From NCBI GenBank assembly GCA_013153575.1, contig JAADEE010000278.1, forward strand, positions 1 to 6,879: 6,879 bases of DNA. Reading direction: 5' to 3'. The notes beneath the pieces are model-generated. The model did no database searches, was not told the DNA's origin, and saw only the letters and a list, made by a program, of their open reading frames with translations. The stretch is from Chlorobiota bacterium. GTDB lineage: Bacteria; Bacteroidota; Bacteroidia; Bacteroidales; JAADGE01. Of this stretch, positions 6,879-6,879 are shown one piece after another. A program made the position numbers and the translations under genes. How positions within the stretch are numbered: the first letter of the stretch is position 1; every line of letters starts with the position of its first letter.

Positions 6879-6879
6879 A

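Noticed and set aside
1..6879. A novel defence, mobile or biosynthetic system
   Set aside because: All six genes belong to well-known families with intact motifs, gene-free gaps are under 140 bases, and no integrase, transposase, direct-repeat array or composition break was seen.

Overview
The window is a stretch of bacterial chromosome carrying six complete protein genes. It is very AT-rich, with A/T-ending codons throughout. Four observations point to the phylum Bacteroidota. The last gene encodes PorV, part of the type IX secretion system, which is essentially confined to the Bacteroidota and close relatives. Start codons sit behind A-rich or T-rich leaders with no clear Shine-Dalgarno sequence. 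TAnnTTTG elements, the Bacteroidota -7 promoter motif, lie just upstream of three genes. The TrmH-like methyltransferase and the succinyl-CoA synthetase beta subunit have the form I know from that phylum. I cannot name a genus. The AT-richness would suit a marine, host-associated or uncultured lineage, but that is a guess.

Layout from left to right: a ten-helix EamA/DMT-family inner-membrane transporter (99-989, +); rpsO for ribosomal protein S15 (1062-1331, +); a strong intrinsic terminator; pnp for polynucleotide phosphorylase (1441-3588, +); a second hairpin terminator between convergent genes; a TrmH/SpoU-family RNA 2'-O-methyltransferase (3680-4222, -); a divergent promoter region; sucC (4360-5547, +) with a strong terminator; and porV (5677-6867, +), whose stop codon lies 12 bases before the window end. 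Every gene-free stretch is shorter than 140 bases, and each contains promoter-like or terminator-like elements. I see no tRNA, rRNA, insertion sequence, CRISPR array or phage gene.

The genes are mostly housekeeping: translation (S15), RNA decay (PNPase), RNA modification (TrmH-like), the TCA cycle (SucC) and protein secretion (PorV). rpsO-pnp is a widely conserved pair. The rest looks like single-gene transcription units rather than one pathway operon: each of rpsO, pnp and sucC ends in a hairpin terminator, and rpsO, sucC and porV each have a plausible promoter. I found no credible undescribed system. The items worth a second look are modest: the terminator separating rpsO from pnp, a small hairpin in the pnp leader, a 14-base tandem duplication across the methyltransferase stop codon, sucC without sucD, and porV without porU.
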